Below, one piece after another: positions 52,616-61,333 of a stretch of 64,000 nucleotides of DNA. Numbering within the stretch: position 1 is the first letter of the stretch; each line of letters opens with the position of its first letter. The notes beneath the pieces were generated by a model. It was not told the origin of the DNA. It was given only the letters and a program-made list of their open reading frames with translations, and made no database searches. The DNA comes from CAZRCZ01 sp964598765 (GTDB lineage Bacteria > Sumerlaeota > Sumerlaeia > MVZB01 > JAJFLK01), in assembly GCA_964598765.1 (NCBI GenBank), contig CAZRCZ010000013.1, positions 1 through 64,000 on the forward strand, written 5' to 3'. Both the position numbers and the translations under genes were made by a program.

Positions 52616-52946
52616 CGAGAAAATATCCAAACGCAATCGCCGCGCGTTCGCGGCCAACCCTCAAACCCCGCATTTTGCCACAATGCCGATTCATTGACCA
52701 TGTCTAACCGATATTCATGCTTGGGTTGGGCGCATCTTGCTTGAGTCACCAAATACTTTGGCTCTCATTAACCCCGCGATTCATCGCGGGGTTAATGAAA
52801 TATACTTCGCCAAATTCGGCGGTGCCCAAAAGCCAAGGCCGTGACGTAGCAAGATGCGCCCGCTTGGGTTTGAATTGAAATTCTGCTGTGCTCGGCCTTG
52901 TTCAACCGGCGCTCTTGATGATTTTTAATTAACCCGTATCAATCCA
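52616..52946. other. Intergenic region with palindromic element
   Basis: About 330 bp between the 5' end of metH and the 3' end of the TMTC-like gene. Apart from the nested inverted repeat at 52728-52861 I see no open frame with a start and no recognised riboswitch or tRNA. Confidence 0.6.
52728..52861. repeat. Nested perfect inverted-repeat element (134 bp)
   Basis: Outer arms GGGCGCATCTTGCT (52728-52741) and AGCAAGATGCGCCC (52848-52861), perfect 14-mers. Inner hairpin TCATTAACCCCGCG (52765-52778), loop ATTCAT, CGCGGGGTTAATGA (52785-52798), also 14 perfect pairs. Between them GTCAC/GTGAC and TTGGC/GCCAA also pair. No gene overlaps it; it lies between metH and the TPR membrane gene. Confidence 0.92.
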
Positions 52947-55328
52947 TTATTTCGCGCTCGGAAGCGGCGCGACACCCAATTTTTCGCCCACCTTCCGCAA
53001 AAGCTCCCGCGACTCGGCATGACGCGGATCGGCGGCCAAGGCCGAGCGCAAGAATTGCGCGGCCTGCCGCGCATCGCCGTCGGCTTCGAACGCGATCCGC
53101 GCCATGCCGTAAAGCGCGTCGGGATGATCGGGCATGGCGCTCATGAGCGAAAAATAAATCTGCCGCGCCTGCGGATACTGCCGATGATCCAGAAAATATC
53201 GCGCCGCGTAAAATTGCAGGGGCATATCCCACTTGTAGAGCGACGCCATTTCGTTCAGGAAATCAAAGACCCGCGCTTGCGCTTTCTGGCGCTCCAGCGA
53301 TTCGACCTGAATCCGGCACAACTCCGCCAACGATTCCATTTTCGCCCTCTGCCGCGCGGCGGTGAGAATTTGCTCGGCGCGCGCGTAATCGCCGTTCTCC
53401 GAAAGCATCCTCGCCAAAACCAAATACGGTTCGGCCAGCGTGGGATCGGAGTTCACCGCTTTGGTCAACGCCTTCATTCCCGTCTCGGTGGCGGCGGCGA
53501 CGTCCGTCTTGCTCATGGCGAGCGCACCCTTGAGATGGAGCGAATTGATCCGCGCGCATATGACGCCCAGCCGGAGATTGGCCGCGACGATCCGATGCGC
53601 GGGGGCGTGCGATTCCGCCGACTGCGCGTCTCCCATCGCCTCCTGCCAACGCTCCCTTCGCATCTCCAACTCGCTCAAGGGGTAGAGCGAATTAAAATCC
53701 TTGGGGTCGCGGTTCAATTCGCGCCGGAACGCGGACTCCGCCAAATCGAACAGATTGAGCTTCATCGCCGAGATTCCGAGCGAGGAATAAAATCCGGCGA
53801 CGTGGGGACCGGGCGCGTTGATCCCATCCTGAACCACCCGTTGAAGATCGCTCGCGGCGTTGCGGCTTGCGTGGAGAAGGGCGAGATATTGGTAAATCGG
53901 ATCGGCGTCGGGCGGTTTCGCCAGCTTGATCGCGCCCTCGGCTTTTTGGCCAATCGTCGCCAGCGCGAATTCGCTTTGCGGCGAGGAAATCAAATCGAGC
54001 AACTGATAGACGACCGGATCGGGCGTCGCCGGATGACGTCGAACTTCGGACGCCCAAAGTTTTTCAGGATTTTTCCATTGGCCGTTTCGGATCAGCGTCG
54101 CCGCGCTGAAAATCAGAATGACCGCGCCGACAATGCCGACAACTATCTTTCGATTTTCATTATTCTTTTTGGCGTTTTCGCGTTGGGCGGCGAACGCCGA
54201 AACAATCTCTCCGGTCAGCAATGCAAGTCCGGGCAAACAAAGAAGCAGTATTCTCTCGGAAATCACGTTCGTCAGCGGAACAATTTGAACGACCGACAAC
54301 AACGGAAGCACGGTTAAGACGGCGGCGAGCGCAACGGATCGCCATTTGCGAAAACACCAGACCAATGCTCCCGAAAAAATCGCCAAAAGCGGAGCGCCGA
54401 TCCAAATCGGCCAGATCAGATGAAGTTCATATCGAGCCGGAAAAAAGAAGGTCGGTCGAAGCGGCAAAATCAAATGAAGCAGACCTGCCATGATGACCGA
54501 GGGAGCCGTGAGAATTCTCTGAACCGCGTTCGCTTTTCCCAAAATCCATAAATCCTCCTTGGGACCGAACACGCCGTCGAGCGCGATCCAACGCAGGCCG
54601 ATCAAAACAAACGCGACAAAGGTGAGCGGAATCCCATAAATGAAAAGACTTGTGACCCCGGACGCCCTTTTCTCCTTTGCTGAATTCTTCTTCTTATCCG
54701 TGTCCAATTTATTCTTTCCTAAAACCAGCAACGAAACCGGCAAAAGAATCGCGGGCTCAAACGCGCCGAGCGCAACGAAAAAACAAAATGCAATCACGGG
54801 AGACGCAATCGCGCCGCGAAGCTTTTGTTCCTTCGCCAATTGATAAATCCACAGCGCGAGAATCCACCCCAGCATGGCAACCAAAACATTTTGCGCGCCA
54901 AGCCAATTGACGCTTTCGGTCGCAAGCGGATGCGCGACAAAAATTCCGACAGCGGCGAGACGCCCAAGCCAATCCGAGAAAAGACGGCAAACCCAAAGAG
55001 CCTCGACCAAACAAATCAACGCCCAAAGCGCGACGCTGACCCGACGCCACGCGAGAACGTTCCCCGGCCAGAGTTGATATTCGAGTTTTAATAGCAACCC
55101 GTGAATCGGGCGATAAATTCCGAGGTCGGGGCGTTCAGCGGGAATCGGCGCGAGCCAGATTTGATTGCCCGGCAAGGTCTCCGCCGCTCGCGGATTGTCC
55201 GAGACGATTTCCAGATCGGGCGCGTCAAGAAACGGCTTGGTCGCCCATCCGTAGAGCGCGACGGCGAGCAAAGGCGCGGCGGCGATCCAAATCCATGAGA
55301 AGGAATTGCCGCCGATTTTGTTCCGCAT
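52947..55328 (-). CDS. TMTC-like polytopic membrane protein with TPR repeats
   Basis: A 793-residue protein. Residues 1-about 420 contain about ten membrane segments, with first loop GIYRPIHGLLLKLEYQLWPGNVLAWRRVSVALW and VGIFVAHPLATESVNWLGAQ, a pattern reminiscent of the eukaryotic TMTC/POMT-like and bacterial TPR-linked O-glycosyltransferase families. Residues about 450-790 are TPR-like (FYSSLGISAMKLNLFDLAES, ARMLSENGDYARAEQILTAA, YGMARIAFEADGDARQAAQF). A transfer of sugars to proteins or lipids outside the membrane is possible by fold; no catalytic proof. Seventeen bases separate it from dapL on the same strand. Confidence 0.7.
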   Translation of the reverse strand: MRNKIGGNSFSWIWIAAAPLLAVALYGWATKPFLDAPDLEIVSDNPRAAETLPGNQIWLAPIPAERPDLGIYRPIHGLLLKLEYQLWPGNVLAWRRVSVALWALICLVEALWVCRLFSDWLGRLAAVGIFVAHPLATESVNWLGAQNVLVAMLGWILALWIYQLAKEQKLRGAIASPVIAFCFFVALGAFEPAILLPVSLLVLGKNKLDTDKKKNSAKEKRASGVTSLFIYGIPLTFVAFVLIGLRWIALDGVFGPKEDLWILGKANAVQRILTAPSVIMAGLLHLILPLRPTFFFPARYELHLIWPIWIGAPLLAIFSGALVWCFRKWRSVALAAVLTVLPLLSVVQIVPLTNVISERILLLCLPGLALLTGEIVSAFAAQRENAKKNNENRKIVVGIVGAVILIFSAATLIRNGQWKNPEKLWASEVRRHPATPDPVVYQLLDLISSPQSEFALATIGQKAEGAIKLAKPPDADPIYQYLALLHASRNAASDLQRVVQDGINAPGPHVAGFYSSLGISAMKLNLFDLAESAFRRELNRDPKDFNSLYPLSELEMRRERWQEAMGDAQSAESHAPAHRIVAANLRLGVICARINSLHLKGALAMSKTDVAAATETGMKALTKAVNSDPTLAEPYLVLARMLSENGDYARAEQILTAARQRAKMESLAELCRIQVESLERQKAQARVFDFLNEMASLYKWDMPLQFYAARYFLDHRQYPQARQIYFSLMSAMPDHPDALYGMARIAFEADGDARQAAQFLRSALAADPRHAESRELLRKVGEKLGVAPLPSAK

Positions 55329-55345
55329 GGGTCATCGGGAAAATT

Positions 55346-56512
55346 TCAAATGCCGGATTTTTGCAACCGCCCGAGCGCCTCACGGATGCGGTCTTCGGTC
55401 GTCGTCAGCGTCAGGCGAATGTGATCGTCGGAATGTTCGCCCAATCCGATTCCGGGCGTCGTGACAATCGCGCATTCGTTGAGCAACGTCTTGGTCATCG
55501 TCATCGAGTCCATCCCCCGGCGCGTCCTGATCCAGAGATAAAAAGTCGCCTTGGGAAGCGCGACGTTCCATCCAAGCCGGTTCAAACCCGCAACAAGCAA
55601 ATCACGCCGACGCTGATAAATTTTGTTGTTGGCGGCGATGTATTTTTCCGCGTTCTCAAACGCGGCGATCCCCGCGTATTGCACGGCGTTGAACGCGCCC
55701 GAATCAATGTTATTCTTGAATTTCCGCAGGGCGGCGACCATTTCCTTGTTCCCCGCGGCGAACGCCAACCGCCAGCCGGTCATGTTGAAGGACTTGGAGC
55801 AGGAATAAAATTCGAGGCAGACCGACTTCGCGCCCGGAACTTCAAGCATCGAAGGAGGCGCGACGCCGTCGTAGAAAATATCCACGTACGCCGCGTCGCT
55901 ACAAATGTAAAATCCATGCTTCTTCGCCAGCCTCACGATCTTCCCTAAGTAATTCTTGGACGCGACCGCCGCCGAGGGACTCTGCGGATAATTGACCCAA
56001 AGCAACTTGATCCGCGAGAGAACCGACGCGGGCAATTTTTCCAGATCGGGCATGAATCCGTTTTCCTCGTTCAACGGAATCCGATACGATTTCCCTCCGG
56101 CGAAAAGTGTTCCTGTGTGATAGACGGGATAACCGGGATCGGGAAACGCGACGGTGTCTCCCGGATTGATGAGCGCCAGCGCGACGTGGCCGATGCCTTC
56201 CTTCGATCCGATCAGCGTCGTCACTTCGTCGGCGGGATCGAGCGCGACGCCGAAGCGCCGCCCGTAATAATCGGCCAGCGCCTTGCGCGTCCCCATCAAT
56301 CCTTCGCCGTCGGGATATTGATGATTGGCCGGATTCTTTGCGGCGCGGGCGAGCGCCTCGATGATCGGTTTGGGCGTCGGCAGATCGGGATCGCCGATGC
56401 CGAAACTGATAATGTCGGCTCCATCCGCGATGGCTTTCTTCTTCAGTTGATCCAGCGCAATAAAAATATACGGCGGCAACTGTTTGAGTCGGTCGGCGAA
56501 TTCAATCGGCAT
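55346..56512 (-). CDS. dapL: LL-diaminopimelate aminotransferase
   Basis: PLP enzyme that makes LL-diaminopimelate directly from tetrahydrodipicolinate, for lysine and peptidoglycan. Class I aminotransferase pattern: IISFGIGDPDLPTPKPIIEAL, HQYPDGEGLMGTRKALADYY, NYPQSPSAAVA, SDAAYVDIFYDG and the PLP lysine in SCSKSFNMTGWRLAFAAGN. About 388 residues, normal. Start ATG 56512 lies only two bases after the dapB stop, and the pairing with dapB supports the DapL identity over a plain aspartate aminotransferase. Confidence 0.9.
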   Translation of the reverse strand: MPIEFADRLKQLPPYIFIALDQLKKKAIADGADIISFGIGDPDLPTPKPIIEALARAAKNPANHQYPDGEGLMGTRKALADYYGRRFGVALDPADEVTTLIGSKEGIGHVALALINPGDTVAFPDPGYPVYHTGTLFAGGKSYRIPLNEENGFMPDLEKLPASVLSRIKLLWVNYPQSPSAAVASKNYLGKIVRLAKKHGFYICSDAAYVDIFYDGVAPPSMLEVPGAKSVCLEFYSCSKSFNMTGWRLAFAAGNKEMVAALRKFKNNIDSGAFNAVQYAGIAAFENAEKYIAANNKIYQRRRDLLVAGLNRLGWNVALPKATFYLWIRTRRGMDSMTMTKTLLNECAIVTTPGIGLGEHSDDHIRLTLTTTEDRIREALGRLQKSGI

Positions 56513-56514
56513 TT

Positions 56515-57327
56515 TCAGATTCCCAAAACGTCTTTCATGGAGTAAAGCCCCGGCGGACGGCCGGAAAGCCACGCGGCGGCTCGAAGCGCGCCCCGCGCGA
56601 ACGTCTCCCGCGTGTGCGCGCGGTGCGTCAATTCAAGCCGCTCGCCAAGCCCCGCCAAAATCACGGTGTGGTCGCCGACGACGTCTCCGCCGCGCAAGGC
56701 GTGCATTCCCAATTCCGTTGCCGTGCGCTCCCCCGGAATCCCCTGCCGTCCGTGCCGAACGTCGGTCGAGACGTTGCCGCCACGAACTTCGAGAGCGACC
56801 TCGGCCAATTTTTTCGCCGTTCCGCTCGGCGCGTCTTTCTTAAAGCGGTGGTGCATCTCCGTGATCTCGATGTCGAATCCCCGTCCCAACATTCCGACCG
56901 CCTGCGCGACAAGCTCGAACAAAACGTTGACGCCGACGCTCATGTTCGGCGCGATCAAGATCGGCGAACGAGACGCCGCGTGTCCGATCCGCGCCAACTG
57001 GCTTTCGCTCAACCCCGTCGTTCCGATGACCGCGCCATTGCCGTAAAACTCCGCCCATTGCGCGTGTTCGACCGTGGCCTCGGGCGTCGCAAAAATAATC
57101 GCCACCGTTCCGAGCGGAACCTGCGACGGAATCGAGGGAAGAAGCGTATAGCCGGGAGGAGCCATCGGCAAAAGACTTCCCAATTCCTTGCCGATCAACG
57201 GATGCGCCGGAGATTCGACCGCCGCGACCAGATGATACGGCTCGTCGGAGTTCCCCGCGCATTCGAGGATCATGCGCCCCATGCGCCCCGCCGCGCCGAC
57301 AACGACAATGGGTGTGACTTGTGCCAT
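56515..57327 (-). CDS. dapB: 4-hydroxy-tetrahydrodipicolinate reductase
   Basis: NAD(P)H-dependent lysine-pathway enzyme of 270 residues. Rossmann start IVVVGAAGRMGRMILECA, substrate loop IEITEMHHRFKKDAPSGTAKKLAE (catalytic His-His and Lys, about 150-172) and C-terminal ELTHRAHTRETFARGALRAAAWL are typical. Directly upstream of dapL with a two-base gap: an operon for the aminotransferase branch of diaminopimelate synthesis. Confidence 0.96.
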   Translation of the reverse strand: MAQVTPIVVVGAAGRMGRMILECAGNSDEPYHLVAAVESPAHPLIGKELGSLLPMAPPGYTLLPSIPSQVPLGTVAIIFATPEATVEHAQWAEFYGNGAVIGTTGLSESQLARIGHAASRSPILIAPNMSVGVNVLFELVAQAVGMLGRGFDIEITEMHHRFKKDAPSGTAKKLAEVALEVRGGNVSTDVRHGRQGIPGERTATELGMHALRGGDVVGDHTVILAGLGERLELTHRAHTRETFARGALRAAAWLSGRPPGLYSMKDVLGI

Positions 57328-57444
57328 CCGATTTGCCCTTCCTCACGGGAAAGAGCCTGACAATCTACCATCCTGACCGGAAAATGCAAAATGAAGATTC
57401 GCCTTTGTGTTCCCCCTTCGCTTCGTGTTTAATGGAAGGTCAAG

Positions 57445-58662
57445 ATGATCTTCACCGATTTCTTCTATCTCCTCCGCGATTACGGCGTGCCGGTCAGCGT
57501 CCGCGACGTGCTCGATCTGTATCGCGGATTGGAGCGCGGCGTCGTCGAGACGCTGGACGATCTTTTCATTTTCTCCCGCCTGACCTTCGTCCGACGCGCC
57601 GAACACATGGACGCCTTCGAGCGCGCATTCGCCCTTTATTTCTACGGCATTGACATTCCCCGCGTCGCCGAAGGAGACCTCGAACTTCTCCGCACCAAGC
57701 AATTCCAGAAGTGGCTCGCCGAGGCGATCCAACGCGGCGACGTCCCCAAAACCGCCCTTTGGACGATGAACCCGCAGGAACTGATGAAAAAATTTTGGGA
57801 CACCGTCCGCGAGCAGATGGAAGCCCACAACGGCGGCAACAAATGGGTCGGGACCGGCGGAACGTCCCCCTTCGGACACTCCGGCTTCGCCCAGCGCGGC
57901 GTCCGTGTCGGCGGCGGCTACGGCAACCGCTCCGCGCTCAAGGTCATCGGCGACCGCCGCTACATTGATTACTCCGAGAGCAACCAACTCAAGGCCGAGA
58001 ACATCCGCCAAGCCCTCGACGCGATGAAGCACATGAAGAAGGAAGGGGCGCGCGACGTTCTCAACTTGGACGAGACGATCCGCGTCACGGCGAAAAACGG
58101 CGGCGAGATTGATCTGGTCTTCGAGCGCGAAATGCGCGACAAAATCAGCGTCGTCCTCATGATAGACAACGGCGGCTATTCAATGTATCCCTACATTGAC
58201 CTCACGCGCCTCCTCTTCTCGCGCCTCAACGACCGCTTCAAGGATTTCACCACCTACTTCTTCCACAACACGATCTACGGCAACATCTGGACCGACGCCC
58301 AGCGGCGCATCCCCTTCAAAATCTCGAAACTGCTCGAGCGCAAGGACGACACCCGCGTCGTCGTCATCGGCGACGCCAGCATGGCCCCCGAGGAACTCGA
58401 ATCCCCGGGCGGCGCGATCAGCTTCGGCGTGGACGACGTCCAACCGAGCACCTATTGGCTCCGGCGGATTTCCGAGCGGTTCCGCCATTCCTGCTGGCTC
58501 AATCCCATCCCCCGCGAGGAATGGACCGACACCTACGGCCAATGGACCCTGACCACCATCCGCGAAATTTTCCACATGGAAGACATGACCCTGCGCGGCG
58601 TCAAGGGCATGGTCAAACACCTCACCCGCCACCGCAACGAATCGGGAACAACGGCATCGTAA
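57445..58662 (+). CDS. VWA-domain protein, CoxE-like
   Basis: A 405-residue protein. N-terminal helical region (about 1-150; FTDFFYLLRDYGVPVSVRDVLDLYRGL) and a von Willebrand factor A domain from about 225 (ISVVLMIDNGGYSMYPYI, a D-x-G-x-S metal site; TYFFHNTIYGNIWTD; VVVIGDASMAPEEL). It resembles bacterial CoxE/YehP-type VWA proteins, which usually work with a MoxR-type AAA ATPase; no such ATPase gene is nearby. A Gly/Asn-rich stretch in the middle is likely flexible. GGAAGG lies before the ATG. Function unknown. Confidence 0.8.
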   Translation: MIFTDFFYLLRDYGVPVSVRDVLDLYRGLERGVVETLDDLFIFSRLTFVRRAEHMDAFERAFALYFYGIDIPRVAEGDLELLRTKQFQKWLAEAIQRGDVPKTALWTMNPQELMKKFWDTVREQMEAHNGGNKWVGTGGTSPFGHSGFAQRGVRVGGGYGNRSALKVIGDRRYIDYSESNQLKAENIRQALDAMKHMKKEGARDVLNLDETIRVTAKNGGEIDLVFEREMRDKISVVLMIDNGGYSMYPYIDLTRLLFSRLNDRFKDFTTYFFHNTIYGNIWTDAQRRIPFKISKLLERKDDTRVVVIGDASMAPEELESPGGAISFGVDDVQPSTYWLRRISERFRHSCWLNPIPREEWTDTYGQWTLTTIREIFHMEDMTLRGVKGMVKHLTRHRNESGTTAS

Positions 58663-58676
58663 GAACCGGATTCTTG

Positions 58677-58707
58677 ATCCGTGTGTCTCTGTGTTCATCC
58701 GTGTCCA
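58677..58707 (+). repeat. Short dispersed repeat (GTGTTCATCCGTGT family), copy 2
   Basis: Fifteen bases after the VWA gene stop; shares GTGTTCATCCGTGTCCA with the minus strand of 8157-8187, which also follows a gene end. Confidence 0.55.
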
Positions 58708-58831
58708 GTTTCACGCTTTATTTGAGCATGGACAATTCCGGGACCTTGTGAAATATCTGGTTGCGTAGAGCGCGGATATCTCAAAGAACAAAAGTTAGCC
58801 CTTCCGCACCTTGTAACACTTTTTGCCGTTC

Positions 58832-59500
58832 ATGAGTCCCCTCAAATCCCAATCCCATTCCGCCATGCCCGACCGGCTTTATCGCGGGAAGAAAATTCCC
58901 AAGGCGGTCATCAAGCGGTTGTCGCTCTACGCCCGCGCGCTGAAAATCATGTCGGTCAATCAGATCGAGCGGGTCTCCAGCCGCGAACTCGGCGAGGCGC
59001 TTGCGATCAATCCCGCACAAGTCCGCAAGGACCTCGCCTATTTCGGCCAATTCGGCGTCCCCGGATTCGGCTATTACGTCGAGGACCTCCGCAAGCAGGT
59101 CAAATCCATCCTCGGCACGGACCGCATCGTCCGGATCGCGCTGGTGGGGGTCGGCAACTTGGGTCAGGCGCTCCTGAGCTACGCGACGTTTCGTCAGGAG
59201 GGATTTCGGGTCGTCGCCGCCTTCGATGCCGACAAGCGGAAGGTCGGCGGCGAGCGCGCCGGCGTGCCGATTTATCATTCCGACACTCTCCCCGCCAAAC
59301 TCAAGGAACTGGCCGTGGACATCGTGATCCTCGCCGTCCCCGCGCTGGCGGCGCAGGCGTTGACCGAGACGATCGTCGCCGCGGGCATCCACGCGATTTT
59401 GAATTTTGTGCCGGTCCGCCTCGTCGTCCCGCCGCACGTCAAGGTCCATTACGTTGATCTGACGATCGAGATCGAGAGTTTGAGTTACTACTTGAAGTAG
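58832..59500 (+). CDS. rex: Redox-sensing transcriptional repressor Rex
   Basis: NADH-sensing repressor of fermentative and respiratory genes. Winged helix at the N-terminus (IPKAVIKRLSLYARALKIM, VSSRELGEALAINPAQVRKDLAYFGQFG) and a Rossmann domain (IALVGVGNLGQALLSYATF) with the domain-swapping C-terminal helix. About 222 residues, normal. Start may also be ATG 58865 (MPDRLYRGKK). Control targets are not in the window; a half-site TTGTGAAAT lies about 85 bp upstream but has no matching second half. Confidence 0.94.
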   Translation: MSPLKSQSHSAMPDRLYRGKKIPKAVIKRLSLYARALKIMSVNQIERVSSRELGEALAINPAQVRKDLAYFGQFGVPGFGYYVEDLRKQVKSILGTDRIVRIALVGVGNLGQALLSYATFRQEGFRVVAAFDADKRKVGGERAGVPIYHSDTLPAKLKELAVDIVILAVPALAAQALTETIVAAGIHAILNFVPVRLVVPPHVKVHYVDLTIEIESLSYYLK

Positions 59501-59530
59501 TCGGCGGCTTGGCGCGAAGATCAAGTTGCC

Positions 59531-59872
59531 ATGAAGATTTATTGGACGCTCAAGCAGATTCCGGAATTGAAAGGTTTGACGTGGAAGCAACGCCGACTTG
59601 CGTGGGATACGTGCTACGTTCGTCGTCTTGAGGGACTGCAATGGGCACTAGAATTTTTGCTTGCCAGTGCATTCATTGTGACCATCAGCTTGGCCTTGGC
59701 CGTTCCTTTTTGGTCATTTCGCATCCTTGGAATTCTGAGTGCATTGTTCATATCTATAATTCGAATTCGGCGCGAACAGCGCGTGATCGAAAAACTCCGT
59801 CCCGATTTTAAGGAATTCGTGAGCCGCGAACTTCCGCCTTGCCAGCTTCACGACAAAGCCGAAGGGATTTAG
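59531..59872 (+). CDS. Hypothetical two-helix membrane protein
   Basis: A 113-residue protein. A basic, Trp-rich N-terminal part (YWTLKQIPELKGLTWKQRRLAW) is followed by two hydrophobic helices (WALEFLLASAFIVTISLALAV and ILGILSALFISIIRIRREQ) and a charged tail. No recognised family. It lies 31 bp after rex on the same strand. Its codon pattern and clean helices suggest real coding. Confidence 0.55.
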   Translation: MKIYWTLKQIPELKGLTWKQRRLAWDTCYVRRLEGLQWALEFLLASAFIVTISLALAVPFWSFRILGILSALFISIIRIRREQRVIEKLRPDFKEFVSRELPPCQLHDKAEGI

Positions 59873-59930
59873 TTTTCCGTGCGAAATGCGATGCGGCCTG
59901 AAAGGCCGCGCCATCGTAGCCGAGCGCAAA

Positions 59931-60106
59931 TTATCCCCCAAGCTTTCTCAAGATTTGCCTTGCGAGATGTTCCTGTATCTCCCTGTGGCGCGGCACGGGC
60001 TGGCACACGCCGTCTTGGTATTCTGATACCAATCGTGCTTCCCGACGTGACGGATGAGAACGCATCTCAGCTTCTCAATTTCACGGATCAGATCAATCCG
60101 TTTCAT
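59931..60106 (-). pseudogene. hicA: Frameshifted hicA toxin gene
   Basis: The minus strand begins MKRIDLIREIEKLRCVLIRHVGKHDWYQNTKTA, a clear HicA mRNA-interferase start including the catalytic His region (RHVGKHD). It then runs out of frame; a shift at the GTGTG run (60004-60008) restores QPVPRHREIQEHLARQILRK..GG to TAA 59931-59933. A two-base excess (or one missing base) is the simplest break. Its ATG overlaps the hicB stop as ATGA, so the pair is a type II toxin-antitoxin module with a dead toxin, unless the shift is an assembly error. Confidence 0.8.
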
Positions 60107-60294
60107 GCGATTTGAAGTTCGCCGATGCGTCGGGCGTTGGGAATAAGACCCTCGCTCAGGTCTTTGTGCAGATCTCGCAAATGATCCTTAAGGTCCTCCA
60201 AGGACTCGCCTTGCGTCATGTAGTCGGGGTATTCCTCAAGGTATCCCAGCCAGAAATTCCCGTCTTGCCAATAGATGTATCGGGTCGTTTTCAT
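60103..60294 (-). CDS. hicB: HicB-family antitoxin
   Basis: A 63-residue protein with the HicB fold: TTRYIYWQDGNFWLGYLEEYPDYMTQGESLEDLKDHLRDLHKDL. Counters HicA by direct binding and autoregulates. The order antitoxin then toxin with an ATGA overlap is intact, although hicA is frameshifted. It lacks a long C-terminal DNA-binding domain, as do many short HicB proteins. Confidence 0.85.
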   Translation of the reverse strand: MKTTRYIYWQDGNFWLGYLEEYPDYMTQGESLEDLKDHLRDLHKDLSEGLIPNARRIGELQIA

Positions 60295-60382
60295 GGCTTT
60301 ATTTTATCCGGGTCCGAGGGACGCTTCAACGTCAAATGCCGAAACGGAGAAGCCGATGAAAAGGAAAGCGAGGAGCTTCGCC

Positions 60383-61333
60383 TCAAACCAACTCCAGTCC
60401 TTCTTGAAATGATGGATACTGGAGGTTCGGAAGAAGCTCCTCTTTCACCCGGCTTGTATCGGCGACCGACGAGACCATCGCCAAGTGAATGATGTCGCGG
60501 GTGAGGGGAGCAGGGACTCGCAGGAGCGTCGCGGCGATTTCACACGCGACCGCGGACGAATGAAACGTCCATTCAGGCAACCGCAAGGGACGCGCAAAAC
60601 CCCAATGCTCGGCGAGGCGATCCAGAAAATCGCCCAAGAGCAACGGCGCGTCGTCGCAGATATTATAGATGCCTTCAGCCCGATCATTCGTCAACGCGGC
60701 GTCCACGGCGCGGAAAAGATCGGGCAGAGCGATCAGGTGAACCCACGTCGGTCTGCGCCAGATCGCCATAAGCCGCCGACGCAATAGCCATCGCGCCGCC
60801 TCGATCAACTTCACGCCGCGCCCATAGACGACTCCCGCGCGCAGAATGAGCGGCGTCATCGTCGAACCCGCGCAAATTTCGATCAATTTCTTTTCGGCTT
60901 CGAGGCGCGTTCGCGCGTGAACGGAGAGAGGCGGCGCGGCGCCGATGATCCCCCGCGCCGGATGATCGGGCGTCGTATTCCCCTCGACGTGCGGAAAACT
61001 GAGAAGCAAAAATTTCCTCATGCTCTCCGCGCGCGAGGCTTCGGCAAGATTGCGGACGAATCCGACATTCGTTCGGGGAAGAAATCGTTCGGGGCGCGGA
61101 GCAAAGAGAACGCCCGCGAGGTGAACGACGCAATCCGCACCGGCGCAGATTCCGCGCAGGCTTGCCGGATCGCCCAGATCGGCGCGTACAATCTCGATTC
61201 GTTTTCCTTGCTGAACGTCTTCGGCGGGTTCCTTGCGATGAACGAGAAGGCGCAACTCATGGGGCGAATCGAGCCAATGCCGCGCCAGCGCCGTTCCCAA
61301 ATTTCCCGCGGCTCCGGCGATCACAATTTTCAT
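60383..61333 (-). CDS. NAD(P)-binding extended SDR (epimerase/reductase-like)
   Basis: A 316-residue NAD(P)-binding protein with MKIVIAGAAGNLGTALARHWL and DLGDPASLRGICAGADCVVHLAGV. The usual catalytic Tyr-x3-Lys is not seen: the corresponding area reads VHARTRLEAEKKLIEICAG, with Arg or Thr where Tyr is expected, so it may be an atypical, non-epimerase member. Its start overlaps the CPBP protease gene stop by ATGA, so the two are coupled. Confidence 0.75.
   Translation of the reverse strand: MKIVIAGAAGNLGTALARHWLDSPHELRLLVHRKEPAEDVQQGKRIEIVRADLGDPASLRGICAGADCVVHLAGVLFAPRPERFLPRTNVGFVRNLAEASRAESMRKFLLLSFPHVEGNTTPDHPARGIIGAAPPLSVHARTRLEAEKKLIEICAGSTMTPLILRAGVVYGRGVKLIEAARWLLRRRLMAIWRRPTWVHLIALPDLFRAVDAALTNDRAEGIYNICDDAPLLLGDFLDRLAEHWGFARPLRLPEWTFHSSAVACEIAATLLRVPAPLTRDIIHLAMVSSVADTSRVKEELLPNLQYPSFQEGLELV

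Noticed and set aside
51182..52744. Plus-strand frame of 520 codons
   Set aside because: Shadow of metH.
53019..54317. Plus-strand frame of 432 codons
   Set aside because: Shadow of the TMTC-like gene.
58746..58766. Rex operator upstream of rex
   Set aside because: Only one half-site (TTGTGAAAT) is present; the second half does not match.
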